NCBI GenBank assembly: GCA_030549335.1
Contig: CM060186.1
Span: 17,661,189-17,725,188 of the forward strand
From: Pontederia crassipes
Taxonomy: Eukaryota; Streptophyta; Magnoliopsida; Commelinales; Pontederiaceae
Length of the DNA: 64,000 bases
Direction of reading: 5' to 3'
Within the stretch, counting starts at the first letter, position 1, and each line of letters begins with the position of its first letter. The position numbers and the translations under genes were made by a program. Under the pieces are notes generated by a model. That model was given only the letters and a program-made list of their open reading frames with translations, did not search any database and was not told the DNA's origin. Shown piece after piece: positions 45,830 to 57,776 of the stretch.

Positions 45830-47800
45830 CCAAGATCTAAATCCATAGAGTTATCAAGATAATCTCTTTTGGAATGGACAGCAGCACTATCACCTTCAGC
45901 TGTACACTCAAGTGGAATCATTCCTTCCAACTAAATCAATAGATGTAATTCCACTTGATTTTCAACAACACCAACCAACAACATCTTTGGAAGTTCTGAA
46001 ATTAAAGGCTACGATGCAAAAGATATAAACCAACAAAAGAAGCAGAATAAAGAGATTGAAGAGTTGTCTGCCAAGTTAGAAAGTCTCCACACACAAAGAA
46101 GTTTGCTAGAGGTTCAATTTCAACATGTTACAAATCAGAATCAATCAGAATCATCCTTTTGCTCTCCAATCACAATCCATAAATCTTCATTGGATTCGCC
46201 TAGATCACTTGGATCATTTTCCACCCATCAAACTTACTCAGGGGTTCTTTCACTCTGCCACAAGTCGAAAAAGGGCTTCTAGATTATAAAGAGCCACATG
46301 AAGAGAAGTCAAATATGGAGTTGATGATAGAAAAATTAATCTAGCAACAAGAAAGGCAAAATGCATTAGTTATGGAATTGCTTGATAAAATTGAAGGCTT
46401 AGCAACTGATAGGATAATCTTAGAGAAACAAATATTTTAGCTAGGTCTGAGGAGCAAATTCAAGTCATGTCACCTGAAAATGAGAGACTAATGGAAGGAC
46501 ACGAGGCCTTTGCAACTGAACATTTCATTGAATAAAGATGCTGAAATGATCAACTTTGACAATACAGAGGAGAAGGATGAAAAGAAGACGACATATCAAC
46601 ACATAAAGCCAATGCTAATGGAAAATCATGAAGTTGAAAGTGCAAGACAAATGGAAGGACATGAATCCCCTACTACTATACACTTTGCTGCAGAATGAAG
46701 ATGTTGAAAAGATCAAAATTGTAATGAAGTGATGAAGGCCGAAAAGGAAGTTGCAGCTCAACACATAAAAGTCATTCCAAAGGAAATGTGTGTAGTTGAA
46801 TCTGAGGAAAGAAATCAAATATGCCAACAGCCAAGACCAATTCCACTGCTCTCCCTATCTCTACCGGTGCTGAATCTACTTTCTGCACAAGCCAATGCAC
46901 CATCCAAGATGAAGACTATCAACTTATTAAGATACAAGCTAGAGATTGCTTAGAGGAAATGCAAAAGTATGAAGTTCAAGAAAGTAATTTCATCACTAAA
47001 GACAATATGCAGGATCAAGTATTTCAAAAGATGACAGCAAGGACACTCCTAAATAGGTCCATTAAAAAGTGATTGTTGAAGCAAGATGGAGATCCTAAAG
47101 AATCTAAAAACTCAGATAAGGGAAAGAATTTTTGAAGCTAGAAAACTCATTTCAGGTTGATACTTCACAGTAAAATATAGCAATCGTATTCTGCCATGAA
47201 AACAACTTGAAAGAAGAGAGCCAAGCTGAAATTGAAAGTCAATTACTCAAGACAAGACTCAAAGTATTTTTCAAGAAGTTGCATTATGTTTGGTCCAACC
47301 TATTTAGAGTGAAACATGGATCACGAACTTTTGTATTTGATAGAGGAAAGATGCCCAAATCTATTAGACATCAACTGAAGATGCACCAAGCTGAAAATAT
47401 GAGTTTGAAGTCACTGGGTCTAGTCTAGAACTATTAACAATGGAACTTGTTGGAAGGCAACCCAACTAATAACTTTATTTTATTTTTTTTTCTCTATTTT
47501 GCAGGAACAAAGCAACCCCAACAATTGATAGGAAGTCCTAACATTTTTGCTAAAGACACAATTACTGAATCTGCCTATAGAGATGCCACTGACTTTACAC
47601 TCTGCTTCTTGTCAATTTTAATGATTGTTATTTATGAAACTTGACAATGATCAGTTATCTTTCTATGCAGGCAATGAGAGTAATTCACTTATCCATACTT
47701 CAAGGAGTGCTAACACCATGAAAGAACAATTGAAGAAACAGATGCCTGCCCCTAACCCACTCGCCTTCCTCCATTTGATCTGTCTCTCCCGGCTTAAACA
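45830..47800 (+). other. Possible gag-derived region of the 9.9-kb element
   Basis: Several short + frames with charged, helix-forming composition: KEIEELSAKLESLHTQRSLL at about 46050, KDEKKTTYQHIKPMLMENHE at about 46580, and KMPKSIRHQLKMHQAENMSL at about 47350. They are separated by stops and frameshifts. I cannot match them to a named domain. They could be a decayed gag or a non-coding leader; integrase and RT are absent. Confidence 0.35.
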
Positions 47801-48920
47801 ACACTGAGTACAGTGCTGAGTTTAAGATTGGGGGAGCCCAATGGCATGTTTCTATTAACCTAATTGCCATTATTTTTCATAGAATATATCATTATGATTT
47901 AATTATAATTTTGTTATCTTTTTGAAATTATGAAATTTACCATTGTTGCCAAAGTTTTAAAATATGTTTATGGTAGCTTTCAAAATTCCACTTAGACTTT
48001 TGCATGTAATCAATCACATATTAAGAAATATTATGCATGACATTATTGATCTTTTAATTTTCATAGCTAATATGTCTTGAACATTCCTAAAGTAAAACAT
48101 AATTATGTAAATGACCTTGGCCTGATATCATAGCATATGACATGTTGGCGAACCCTCCACATAATCTCATCTAGGATCTTGCACTCAACTTTTTGTATGA
48201 TACTAAACTATAGTCTGCTATAGTGTAATAAGAGCAAATTGTATAGTTGTATGCCCTCATTTCTGCACTTCTCTTCTTTTGTATATTGAGAAATGTTTTT
48301 GTTCTTTTTTCAAGAAAAATTCTAAATGCCTAACACGAGTATTGTAGGAAGAAAATGTGGGGAAGGTTGTGGGCAATTTCTCTATCTTGAATAATTTCTC
48401 CTTTGTCATCTCAGTTGATAACGATAAGAGTATATTATGCATGCCACCACTAACACCCAAGTCGAGTATTCTTGGAAGAAAGGTAAAGAAAATGTTAAGT
48501 GGAAATTCTCTTTTCATTTTCAGTTTCGCAATATACGATTGAAGAGAAGGTCTCAATAGCAAGAAAAAAATGGGCAAATGAAAAATAAAATTTGTTTAAT
48601 AAAGAGACACGTAAGTGTCCCTATGTGTGCATATCGTCTTTTAGTGTTAATACAGGTTAGGAGAATGTGCACGTTTTTAGGGGAGATGTTCAGCATGCAG
48701 GATGGTCTCATTTGATACCCATGGAGCAATTGCTTTAGTGATTACTAAGTCAGGGGTAAAACAAAAATTGTAAATGTGTAAATAATGTTCAGATAGATAA
48801 AGTGTGAAGGCTAGAGTGATGTATTGTTATGCATAATGTGGTCATGAAAATCTGAAAACTCTTGACCTTAAGTTCCTAATTTTGCTTGAGGACAAGCAAA
48901 ACTTTAAATTTGGGGGGAGT

Positions 48921-51233
48921 TGATGTGAAAAAATTATTTATACTTTTCATCTATGTTCAATGTGTATATATTCCATATTTTACTATATTTTCATGCTTGA
49001 ACACATGCTTTATTATTATTGAAATGCAACTTTTATTATTTTTCCACATTCATCTTCTAAAAAATGTATTTCTAAGATATTTTTACTTGTGTTGATTGCT
49101 TTTCATGCAGAAATTTCAATCAATAATCATAGGGGTATTTAGGTGTATGCCCCCCCTCCCCTCCCCCCCCCCCCCCCCCCCCCCCTCCACACACGCATAA
49201 GAGAACACGGGTGTGTTCCACCAACTTAGACACTTAGACAAATTTGAAGGTAGACGACACAATTCATCAGCCCAGCTGTCCAAAGCAACAAATAGCAAAG
49301 AAAATGATACTTTTCTTAGCCTAGCAGATCCCTTGCACCTACACTTGGGCATATGTGGACAACAAAAAAACTGTAAGACAATGAATAGGTAGTGAGCTGA
49401 TGGGAGGCAACTATGCAGGACCACAACAAAGATTCATTTTTGCTGACAAATTCTGAACAAAGTATAGACCTAGTAAGAGGGACCACAACAAATTTCTTTG
49501 GCTAGAAAATGACAGACGTGGTCCAAAAAGAAAGAAACTTCCTATAAAGCATGAGGCAATAAATGCCAAAAATGTCACAGGTAATTAGCAATAGGAGCGA
49601 GACTATAAAAGAGGACTAAAGGCAACCTTAAAGGAGTTCCAAGCAGGTCCGATTTTGACCGATTTGAGATCATTTTGTGCCGTTGAAGGAGGTTGGAGAG
49701 GAGGCTGCATCGGCAGCCTCCCTTTTTTCCTTTTCTTTTGTATTTTCCTTTCTTCTTTTCATTCTTTTCTAGTTTTCGTAATGTGTAACTAATCAACCAA
49801 CTAGTGGTTGGGGGATGTACTTTCGTACTTGTTCTTATTCTTCTTTGATGCTTTCATGATCTAAATCGAATGTTGAGCTGGCTTGTGGTTTTAATAATAT
49901 ATGTTTGATCCTTATTTCATTGTACAACTCTTTACTTTTTGGATTTGTGCATGGTTTTAAGCTCGTGGACTATCTTCACCTTGCACCCTCCGATCATAGA
50001 GACATTAGAGGTTCTACGCGACCGAACGTAGAGAAATCAAGCCTGAATAAATATAGTTCCATGTGTGGTCTTCTTGTTTTCCTCGCAAACATAAGCTAAG
50101 AGGAGTTTTCTAAGTCATTGCTGCCTTGCACTCTCGATCGTAGGACATTAAAGGCACTACGCGACTACCAAACGTAGAGAAATCATGCTTTGGCATGAGA
50201 TGATTCGTAGTTCAAATTTTTACAGAGTTAACAATGGCGGTTCTTCGTGATTTGGTTTAGACATCGTTTACTTTTTTATTCGGGACTTGAAAAGGTTATG
50301 CATATTCCGAGTCTCTTGCAATAAATGACCGCATTGAGTTGGAGATTCGCGGATTCAAAGAATGTTCATTTTTTGTCATTGATGTTTTCGATTCCTTTTT
50401 TATTCTGAAAAGTTCTACCCGAGAGGGGACATTCTTCCATCCTCATTCGTAATGAGTGACCTAACCAGGGTAGATAACAAACGAGTTATTTCTAAAGAAC
50501 TTCTAGTAATCCTAAATCATATTTTCTTAATCGATCTTTTCCTCTTCTTTAAATCGTCTAAATAGTCTCGATGATACACTAGTTTCTTGCATTCTGTCCG
50601 GGAGGGTGGTCCATATTCCACTGAGGTGAGCATGAACCGACTACAGTCATCTTGCCTTAAGTGTATTTCTCCTGAATGCTCGATACTCAGTAGACACGAG
50701 ATTATGACTCAAATTCATAAGAAAGAAAGTTTGATTTATAAACCGGAGTATCGTACGCGAGAACGACGATTGCACTAGTTCTATAAGCCTCTTCACGTGT
50801 GCAACAATGATTGACTATATACACGTGTGAACAACATTCATTTATTTTCATCCTAAATGAAGTTCAAATAACGTAAGTTCCAAGTGAAAATATTCTTCCA
50901 GCCCTAGTGTTTAGCTACACTCTTCTTTGTCTACTTTAACATTAAAAATCTATAAAAATTAGAGTATTTTTATTTGTTGTGATTTTTAGTTTATAACATT
51001 TCACTTTCTTATTCTAAACAACACATGTAGACTTGGTTTTTTCTTCAAACAGTTTAATTAAGTGTGAACATTTCAACTTTGTCTCTGTGGATCAACCTTC
51101 AAGCACTACAATGATATGTTGTATACTTTCGATTCTCGTTATAATAATGTAGAGAAATTATAAATTTAAAATTTCATTCGACATTCTTCTTTAATTAACG
51201 ATATGCACACTTTCTGGGAGTCAATAACATAAA
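48921..51233 (+). repeat. 3' LTR of the 9.9-kb element
   Basis: 2,313 bp, longer than its partner mainly through indels, including a long poly-C run at about 49151-49185. It begins tgatgtgaaaaaatt after the purine tract and ends ctgggagtca before the TSD ataac. Confidence 0.85.
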
Positions 51234-51238
51234 TTGAT

Positions 51239-51549
51239 TTCAATTTTAAATCATATATATAATAATGCATCATTCACCAATGTCTATATATTAATGTATT
51301 TTCATAATTAGTTTTATTGATCATTCACCGATTACATCCACCATTCTTTTTCTTTTTTATCTTTTTATTATTAAAATTTTTATTCAATTTAATTCAATTT
51401 TTTTGGTATAACTCCTATTTTAATCAATTCCATCGGCATTATTAATGACATTCTATTATTTAATTCAATTTATGGTACAAATTGAATTTGCTAAAATACT
51501 TTAAATTACCTAATATTTTCATTTTAAGTGAAACCGTTTTTAGACTGCA

Positions 51550-51588
<39 letters not shown>

Positions 51589-52173
51589 AATTTGAGCTAT
51601 TTAATACCAATTTAAATTTTATATAAAATATAAATTGTTTACAATTTTAAACCATACAAATTAAAGAATATATATAATATAAAATTATGTATCATTCATC
51701 AATATCTTTATATTAATGTATTTTTGCAATTAATTTTATGGATTATAATGTGTATGAGTGGGTCATTAGGATTAGGATATGTCAAAAATACGAAAACCAT
51801 TAATTTTAAAAAAAATGGAGAGCTTATTAGTTGGATATAATTTTCATTAACGAGAAAACATATTATTTAATCTTTTAGTATATTTTTGAATTTGTATATA
51901 TATTTTAATACATCAATAAAAAAGAATCATGTGACATTATTGTCCAAAATTATAATTTTGAAGCATGAATTAAATCAATAGTATTTTATATTTAATATAT
52001 TTTAATATATTTTTCTTACACATCTAAATGAGATTACATTAAAACAAGCTTTAAATATTTTAAATACGCAATATTCATTATTTTATTATTATATTTTACA
52101 CGTGTAAATATCAATAATAATTATATGTTATTATGAAAGTATAATTTTAATCGCGCTTGTGTTCGGTAATACT
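51239..52173. repeat. AT-rich repeat units flanking the LTR element
   Basis: 51490-51740 (caccaata...(ta)n...gagctatttaataccaatttaaatttta...) resembles the sequence formed by joining 41130-41302 to 51234-51340. The LTR element therefore inserted into one unit of a short tandem AT-rich repeat. A (TA)n tract is at 51555-51585. No gene. Confidence 0.65.
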
Positions 52174-52296
52174 AAATGCCTCATTCTTCACCTTGATTTT
52201 TCTCTCTCCTCTTTCTCTCTCTCAGGAAGCCTCTACGACGGCGGCGGCCCTGTTGCCGAAAGAGGAACCCAACTTTTGCGGGGCGATCGAGATAAG

Positions 52297-52880
52297 GTGA
52301 GAACGATCACTGCTTCTGCTCATGCTTCACTGGTTGTTTAATTCTTTGTAGCAGTAGTTAGGGTTTAGGATTGCGGGGTGGAGGAGTTGCGTCCCCGTCT
52401 CGGATGGATCTTCAAGGTACTGGGAAAATTTTTGCTGTGGTTTGTATCATTTGGGATTAGTATGGACTTCGATGACGGGAAAGAATTGCCCACTACCATT
52501 TCCTACTAATGTCTAATTTTGTAAGCAGCATATTGCAAACACGCTTGTGGACGAGTACTCCTGATTAGGGTTTTTGTGACGCTTACTATTCCAGCTTCAC
52601 AGGAGGCATCTTTCCATTTCTCTTCGTCACTCATAGGCATGCAAGAGTCCCAATGTTTTTTTTTTCTCTTTTGGATAAATCCGACTCTTTGAAAATTGTA
52701 ACCTAAAGATATGTGCTCAGTTTTGTGATCCAAATGGTTATTGAGAAATGTAATGTCGACTCAGCTCCAGCTACTATTTTTCTACTAATTATCTTTTTTT
52801 TTCTTCCCCACCAAATATTGTAGAAAGGTAGAATTTTGTTGGTGTGGGAATTTGGTGACAAGCATATGGTGTTTATGCAG
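52297..52880 (+). other. 5'-UTR intron of U2AF35 copy 2
   Basis: gataag|gtgagaacg at the 5' side and gtttatgcag at the 3' side, as in copy 1. The ATG follows 23 nt later. Confidence 0.75.
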
Positions 52881-52903
52881 GGTTGTGTTGCATCTTGGAA
52901 ACA

Positions 52904-53740
52904 ATGGCAGAACACTTGGCTTCAATCTTTGGCACGGAGAAGGACAGGGTGAACTGCCCATTCTACTTCAAGATTGGGGCATGCCGTCATGGAGACAGGT
53001 GCTCTCGTCTCCATAACCGGCCAACCATATCACCCACCCTTCTCCTCTCCAACATGTACCAGCGTCCCGATATGATCACCCCAGGTGTTGATCCCCAGGG
53101 GCAGCCCATCGATCCTAAGAAGATCCAGGAGCACTTTGAAGACTTCTATGAGGACATATTCGAGGAACTCAGCAAGTTTGGCGAGATAGAGAGCCTTAAT
53201 GTTTGTGATAACCTTGCTGATCATATGATTGGGAATGTTTATGCCCAATTCAAGGAAGAAGATCAGGCAGCTGCTGCAGTGAGGGCTCTTCAGGGTCGCT
53301 TTTACTCTGGGCGACCCATAATTGTAGATTTTTCTCCTGTCACTGATTTCCGGGAAGCTACGTGCCGCCAATATGAGGAAGACAACTGCAATCGTGGCGG
53401 ATACTGCAATTTCATGCATGTCAAACAGATAGGCAGGGAGTTGAGGAGGAAGCTTTTTGGGCGCTACCAGAGGTCCAGCCGGAGACGAAGCCGGAGCCGC
53501 AGTTCAAGCCCACGTCATAGGAGGGGATCTCATGAACGTGATTACAAAGAGCATCGTGATCGTGGGGACTACAGGGATGGTGGACGACGGAGTTCTGACA
53601 GGAATGGAAGTTATGAGAGGGATGGAGGAAGAAGACGGCATGGTAGCCCAAGGCGTGCAAGGAGCCCAGTTAGAGAAGGGAGTGAGGAACGGAGAGCTAA
53701 GATTGAACAGTGGAATCGAGAAAGAGAGGAGAAGCGATGA
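52904..53740 (+). CDS. U2AF35: Splicing factor U2AF small subunit (U2AF35), copy 2
   Basis: This 278-residue paralogue of the gene at 29089 has the same domain order: CCCH finger, U2AF-homology RRM, second CCCH finger (CRQYEEDNC...) and an Arg/Ser-rich tail. It is uninterrupted and has kept every zinc ligand. The three replacements relative to copy 1 are conservative or outside the metal ligands. Low divergence and an intact frame suggest that both copies have been under constraint since a recent duplication, or that the duplication is too young to show decay. Confidence 0.96.
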   Translation: MAEHLASIFGTEKDRVNCPFYFKIGACRHGDRCSRLHNRPTISPTLLLSNMYQRPDMITPGVDPQGQPIDPKKIQEHFEDFYEDIFEELSKFGEIESLNVCDNLADHMIGNVYAQFKEEDQAAAAVRALQGRFYSGRPIIVDFSPVTDFREATCRQYEEDNCNRGGYCNFMHVKQIGRELRRKLFGRYQRSSRRRSRSRSSSPRHRRGSHERDYKEHRDRGDYRDGGRRSSDRNGSYERDGGRRRHGSPRRARSPVREGSEERRAKIEQWNREREEKR

Positions 53741-54267
53741 TTCAGGTTGGATTGCTGCAGTCTTTTCCCTTTCACTAAACCTTAGATGAGGAGTTCAGTT
53801 TGGCCACCCGTACTCCACCTTGTGGAAGGACTGGCCAGTTCGAACAATTTTCTTGGACTCCTTGAGCATCATCTATGATGTCCTTGTTTGTACTACGCGA
53901 TCAAGAACTTCGTAGTCTCATTGAATGCTAGTTTGTGTACTGATGATTTTGTGTTAGAACTTCTTGTATGAAGTCCGGTCCTTATATCGAAACCAGCATG
54001 TTTATTTTCTTGGGATGTTTTTCTGGATTGCCATGAGCTATTTTATTTCCATTCTTTATTTACATGTTATAGGCCCTGCGGTAATAATCATTATGATCTA
54101 AGTTAGTAAGCACATGATCATTGTCAATTTTATACATGGTCTAATTTTAGACCTGACCCTATTCCAAACACGACCAAATATGGTTGGATTGGGTTGAGTG
54201 TTTTTTGGATAGCACTCTTGAAGAGACTCGCACGAAGAACTCTAGCATTGAGAGCTAAGAAGTCCTT

Positions 54268-55335
54268 CGAGATTGGATCACCCATTTTAATTTTATTTTT
54301 ATTTTACTGTAACTTATAGAAATTCAGATTTTTTTCCTCTTGAATGTTTGATATGGAGTTCGAAATGTTTAATTTGTTATTATTCTCTATGAATGTTATT
54401 ACCTAATCTGAATGTGATCTGACTTGTATCCATGTTATGTGTTTGACTTATTTGTTAATTTCTAAAGTTCTTTACTCGTGTGTTTGTTTGTTGATGTGTG
54501 CTTCAACCTTTTTAAGTTCGATTCTATGCTGACAGACACTCTTGTTATGGACTCGCAATGATTTGTGATTCATTTGCTTCTCGTTGCAACACTTATCCAA
54601 GAGGATGATTATGTTGTCGGATGAGAACCCAAAGGTTAATGATACTTAGCAGTTTAATTGATTCAGTGCGACTATTTTTAGGTTACCTGTGGAAGGTAAT
54701 CTTTTGTTGAGATATTGGAGTAGCTGAGAGGTTGTCATCAATTTGCTTTATGCGTGCATCCAACATAAATTCTAGGGTGTGTTTGGATTAGAACTTCTGC
54801 CCAGAACTTCGTCAAGCATAAGTTCTAAAGGTTTTGCTTGGGCTGCGATTAGCTTGAAGTACTGGAGAGATATCAGAAACTTGAAGTACTAGAGTGATCG
54901 GAAATTTTATGAGATAATTTTTAAGAATCCAAATCTAGTCATGTTGAGCTCTCAGAAAGGACTAGGGTGATCGGAAATTTCATGAGGTAAAATTTACGAA
55001 AGTAAATTTGTTCTAATCTAAGTAACTCCAGCTCACTTGATATATGGAAGAAACTGAAAATTTAAGGTAAAAGTTAAGTTGTTGGAAAGCATTCATTATG
55101 TCAGCAATTTCTTAAGAATTGTTGAATAACATGAATTATTTATCATTTCTTTTATTTCAATCAAATTTTGGCCAATATTTGAAGAACTATAATTATTTGC
55201 AAGTTAAAAACAAGATTTTTTTTATCTTCAATCGATTAAGTCATTTATGAAGTTAAGTTTAATTACAATAATTATTTTCTTGCTTGTGTATTTAGTTCAA
55301 AATACTATAATGATAGTTATGAGTTTATAAATAAG
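54268..55335. other. Intergenic region after U2AF35 copy 2, nothing recognised
   Basis: AT-rich DNA. The phrases ctagagtgatcggaaatttta and ctagggtgatcggaaatttc recur at about 54889 and 54962 as a short direct repeat. No gene, RNA or transposon end found. Confidence 0.4.
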
Positions 55336-55520
55336 GGTTAATTTCTTAAATTTTTTTGAATTATAGCGACTTTTCGCATCTAATTCTAATATATGAACTT
55401 ACTGGAGCGCGTCCCTAAATTATAACGTAATTTTCACTTTGGTCCATTCATATTCATTTGATTCTATTAACTTTTTTTGTTATTTTCATTTTTTTTCTAT
55501 TTATGAGATAACTAAACTAC
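55336..55520. mobile_element. Single arm of the 16.76-kb foldback MITE family
   Basis: ggttaatttcttaaatt, gcgacttttcgcatctaatt, cactttggtccatt and ctatttatgagataact follow the same word order as the left arm of 16760-17283. Only one arm is visible, so this is a fragment or a diverged copy. Confidence 0.5.
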
Positions 55521-55529
55521 CTTGTATCA

Positions 55530-56112
55530 TATGAAATTTTTTTACTTCGATTTTTTGCCTTGTTTACATAATCCATTTTCTCCTGTATGATCTCAACATC
55601 ATCGGAGCTCATGGCAGTCGTCAAAGTTAGCAATAGCACTCTCAATCTCGGTGCCAACCTTGGCAGGTATCTTATCCCTGAACTCGGCGAGACTTGCCTC
55701 GATATTGTAAATAGTTGTATCTGCATTCTTCCTAATATAGATCACTCAGTGACTTCCTCTCTTGATCCTTCTAAGCATGGAGTTCCGTCTCATTGACCAT
55801 CTTCTGTATCTCATCTTCAGATAGACCACCGGACGATCTTATGGTACTTTCCTATTCGCTTCCAGTGGCCTTGTCCTTAGCAGAGACCTTAGCAATCCCA
55901 TTTGCATCGATATCAAACTGGGGCATGCCTCTTGGAGCAAGAGGGATACCTTGGAGTTCAAACTCACCAGGAAGCTCGTTATCTGCAGCCATCTCCCTCT
56001 CGCCCTGCAGTACACGAGTTCGAACTTGGGTCTGATTATTAGCTGCAGTTGAGAAGACATGGCTTTTCTTCGTAGGAATGATTGTGTTTCGGTTGATGAG
56101 CCTAGTAAAGAT
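55530..56112 (-). pseudogene. Mitochondrial-type HSP70 fragment (C-terminal part)
   Basis: Across shifting frames the minus strand reads [98 protein letters not shown] and SSDDVEIIQEKMDYVNKA. These are consecutive parts of the substrate-binding domain and lid of mitochondrial/DnaK-type HSP70. Four residues after GMPQ are missing and several stops and frameshifts occur. No introns separate the pieces, consistent with a processed or captured fragment. The ATPase domain is absent. Confidence 0.85.
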
Positions 56113-57771
56113 TTGATTTGTAAGGGGTTGGTGAAAACATCTACAAGTTAGATTTGTACGGATTTTAGTGAAGTAAAATAGTTGAAATTAGTATGTTTTG
56201 TTCTAAAATATTATACTGGATTCTTGATCATTTCAATTGCATTAGTGATATCACATTTCAGCAGTATATATTTGACAATATTATGCCTTAGTTGGCTTTT
56301 TTAATCAGAGGCAGAATAACTTAATTGTTATATTTTTATTCAACTGAGAATTAAACTACAAGTTTCGATGCAATTATGCAAGTCATGATAGTTCATTATT
56401 TGATCACGTCAATTCGAGTTGAAAGTTGCTTTACAAGTTCTCAAGTCATGACAGGAGTGTTGGATCATAGTGCACTAAGAAAGGGTGAATTAGTGTTTAA
56501 AATTAATGAAACCAATTTGTTTAATAAAATTTGAAGTCAAACACAATAGAATGAGAAGGATGGGAGAGAGACAAGGATGAGAAAGTTTGTTAACTAAGTT
56601 TCACCACACCTTATCCTACATCTATAGTTTGACTTCTCGAATTTGAGATCAACGGAAATTTTACTAACACCATTCCTTAGATCTAAATAGTGTGAAAAAA
56701 ACTCTAACTACTTTGAAGACAAGGCAATTTCTATATATTCGAATAAAGTTTCACCTATCTTTTGTCTCCTCAAGAGATAGTCACACCTGTTATCACAATA
56801 AACGTATCTCATAATATTTTTTCCGCTAATCTAAGAGTTAAGATGACAAACTCCCTTACAAATAAGCCAAGCACTCAAGTTAAGACAAAAGTTTCCCAAT
56901 TGTCTTTTATAGCTTTGCATGCTCAAGAGAATAAAAAAGAGAAAATGTACGAGATTCAAATACTTTGAACTCAATTATTACCAAAATACTTTGAACTCAA
57001 TTACGAGATTCAAGTACTTTGACGTTTCTCTGTGTTAGAGAATATTCAAGCATTTGAAAACTAGGATTGGATATTCGAAATTCATTTTTTGATAATCAAG
57101 TATCGAATCCCATTGTTGTTGAAGTAGCTTTTAGTATCACTTTTCAAAAATACAAACGTTTTAAGTCATCCCTAACCCTTTTTATTTCGTATGATTCTTC
57201 AGGTTTAGGGATCCGAATTTTAGTGGTTAGCATCCATTCATTTTTAGTTTATGTTTGGATTTCGAACTGCTTATCCCCATCATCTAAACATTCTATTTAG
57301 CACAATAATCTCACAAAGACAAAGTCATATCATCATATAAAATAAAATAGCCAATAATAAATAAAAAGTTCATGCATAAAGTTATTTATTTCATCTAAAC
57401 CTTTTCCCAATGTGTCAAATGGTTAATTCTAAACACACAAATTTTGTATCATCAAAATATACTTAATTAAAGCATAAATCCTAAGTTCCAATCATCTCCC
57501 TATTTTTTTATAATGCCATCAAGAAATATGAAAGTATAAATATTGACAAGGAAAATATATTATGGTCCAAGTTTCACACCTCCTAAATCAAAAGTCATTT
57601 ACAATCTATATATATATATATGAAATTAATACTAATTATCAGCTGTTTAAATATATTGTTTATTTTTATAATATCCATAAGATCACTAAATGATACATGA
57701 TACTTTGGGTATTACATAAATTTATGATTGTAATTCTCATATACAACAAGTTTGGGGACATATTTTGCCTA
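56113..57771. other. AT-rich region, possible old LTR-element fragment
   Basis: gtgcactaagaaagggtgaa-ttagtg at about 56470 resembles a phrase I associate with interiors of plant LTR elements, but no LTR pair or protein supports it. A (TA)n tract is at 57608-57620. No gene recognised. Confidence 0.3.
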
Positions 57772-57776
57772 TACTT

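Larger units (their letters stand above)
41303..51233 (+). mobile_element. 9.9-kb LTR retrotransposon without recognisable polymerase (LARD-like)
   Basis: LTRs at 41303-43504 and 48921-51233 start tgatgtg and end gagtca. TSD is ataat (41298-41302) and ataac (51234-51238). After the 5' LTR comes tagtgccattgccgggac, close to the primer site used by Athila/Tat-type Ty3 elements. Before the 3' LTR is a purine tract tttggggggagt. A second ggggga tract is at 47829-47834. The 5.4-kb interior is AT-rich and I found no RT, integrase or protease motifs. The remaining frames (for example KEIEELSAKLESLHTQRSLL near 46060) are coiled-coil-like and may be gag-derived. It is non-autonomous. Confidence 0.85.
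52174..54267 (+). repeat. Segmental duplication, copy 2 (carries U2AF35)
   Basis: The counterpart of 28355-30433 in the same orientation. Small indels lie in the leader intron and 3' flank, including extra words around 54150-54200. Homology starts at the leader, so the upstream promoter sequence differs between the copies. Confidence 0.9.

Noticed and set aside
45510-45833. 107-codon minus-strand frame in the 9.9-kb element
   Set aside because: Runs opposite to the element's own direction and has no recognisable domain. It may be antisense to a gag remnant.
56470-56500. Start of another LTR element (gtgcactaagaaagggtgaa)
   Set aside because: Only a remembered phrase supports it; no second LTR, primer site, TSD or protein was found.
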